From the NCBI RefSeq assembly GCF_030159095.1, contig NZ_BRXS01000010.1, positions 1 to 64,000 of the forward strand: a stretch of 64,000 bases of DNA, in the 5' to 3' direction. The stretch comes from Roseisolibacter agri. Its GTDB lineage: Bacteria; Gemmatimonadota; Gemmatimonadetes; Gemmatimonadales; Gemmatimonadaceae. The translations under genes and the position numbers were made by a program. Position 1 is the stretch's first letter; each line of letters opens with the position of its first letter. A model generated the notes under the pieces. That model saw only the letters and a list, made by a program, of their open reading frames with translations. It had not been told where the DNA came from and ran no database searches. Of the stretch, positions 63,660 to 64,000 are shown piece after piece.

Positions 63660-63872
63660 TTACGGGTGCTTCGCGGCCGAATCCGTCTTCGCGGCCGAGT
63701 CGGCCTTGGCAGCCGAATCCGTCTTCATGGTCGTGTCAACCTTCATGGCGGTGTCCATCGCGGCCGGAGCCGGGGTCATCGCCGGCGCGGCCGTGTCAGC
63801 CACCGGGGTCTCTTCCTTCGTGGAGCAGGCGGCGAGAACGAGCACGGCAGCGACGAGGGCAAGGCGCTTCAT
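63660..63872 (-). CDS. Small Ala/Asp/Lys-repeat lipoprotein
   Basis: 70 residues from ATG 63872, with AGGAG nine bases upstream. Lipoprotein signal with lipobox LAAC (about 14-17). The mature chain has Pro/Ala then a Met-Lys repeat (MKVDTTMKTD) and three copies of a D-S-A-A-K unit (TDSAAKADSAAKTDSAAK). No fold expected; perhaps a spacer or envelope-tethered polymer-like peptide. Confidence 0.8.
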   Translation of the reverse strand: MKRLALVAAVLVLAACSTKEETPVADTAAPAMTPAPAAMDTAMKVDTTMKTDSAAKADSAAKTDSAAKHP

Positions 63873-63959
63873 CAGCGATCTCCTGGGGGTGGGGCGGGGG
63901 ACTGTGACGCGCACGATCGGCGCGCCACATATCCGCGCCCGAAATGTCGGGCTCGGATT

Positions 63960-63997
63960 TGGCGCGTCCAATCTCACCGGCGCGTAGAGGGCTGTCA
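63960..63997 (-). promoter_or_regulatory. Candidate promoter of the small lipoprotein
   Basis: On the minus strand TTGACA is followed after 17 bases by GAGATT, about 90 bases before the ATG. A good -35 and a weak -10; no TAnnTTTG box was seen here. Confidence 0.4.
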
Positions 63998-64000
63998 AGG

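Overview
The window is about 73% GC and densely packed. Its genes use GC-rich third positions, many start with GTG, and many overlap end to start. Gene content and promoter style point to Gemmatimonadota (FCB-side bacteria). The clues are a short primary-type sigma factor without region 1.1, as in Bacteroidetes; repeated TAnnTTTG-like -7 boxes a few bases before start codons; Omp85/TamB outer-membrane machinery; and a secreted peptidase with a sorting-tail-like C-terminus. Phylum assignment is inference; no rRNA or tRNA gene was seen.

Region by region. 1-1084 (-) is the 5' part of a lipoprotein with an Ig-like and a ricin-type lectin domain, preceded by a convincing cyclic-di-GMP-I (GEMM) riboswitch. 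1479-15697 (mostly +) is housekeeping: ruvB, queA, tgt, yajC, def, fmt, rsmB, a PASTA-only protein, rpe, a TlpA thioredoxin, tsaD, lgt and a GNAT, with a nuclease/nucleotidyltransferase pair on the minus strand. 15790-19962 is a Fur-box-controlled feoA-feoB-FeoC-like locus running into two secreted barrel-like proteins. 20079-21996 is a Xre/RES toxin-antitoxin pair coupled to a metallo-beta-lactamase-fold lipoprotein.

22179-27770 (-) carries acpS, an M14 peptidase with an odd N-terminal fusion, a CYTH enzyme, a HAD phosphatase and an EamA transporter. 28264-43360 (-) runs NlpC/P60, P1 peptidase, a 1176-residue multi-sensor histidine kinase, a diacylglycerol-kinase-like protein, TamB-like, Omp85 (TamA/BamA-like), a small Pro/Arg-rich membrane protein and a REC-GGDEF regulator. 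43521-48808 (+) has a peptide-binding lipoprotein, one ABC permease, an aldehyde dehydrogenase and a DAO-type oxidase. 48815-53538 has a small secreted protein, ferredoxin-NADP reductase, a PduO-type adenosyltransferase, aroB, a 3D-domain protein and a two-helix membrane peptide. 53744-60076 has the sigma factor, a response regulator, a LON-substrate-binding protein and glcDEF. 60406-63872 has an OmpA-like protein, a HAD-like protein lacking its catalytic aspartates, a YgfZ/GcvT-like protein and a small lipoprotein.

The most striking non-coding feature is a set of large intergenic palindromes (about 50-250 bases), in related groups here called A to E. Their arms are built from short degenerate tandem units such as GGATnC or CTGCGGG. 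Groups A and B share a directional head motif, CTCCGYGTGGCGGCGACGT. Several fit exactly between stop codons, start codons or promoter boxes of neighbouring genes. I do not recognise them as a described family, and they are the best candidate here for something new.
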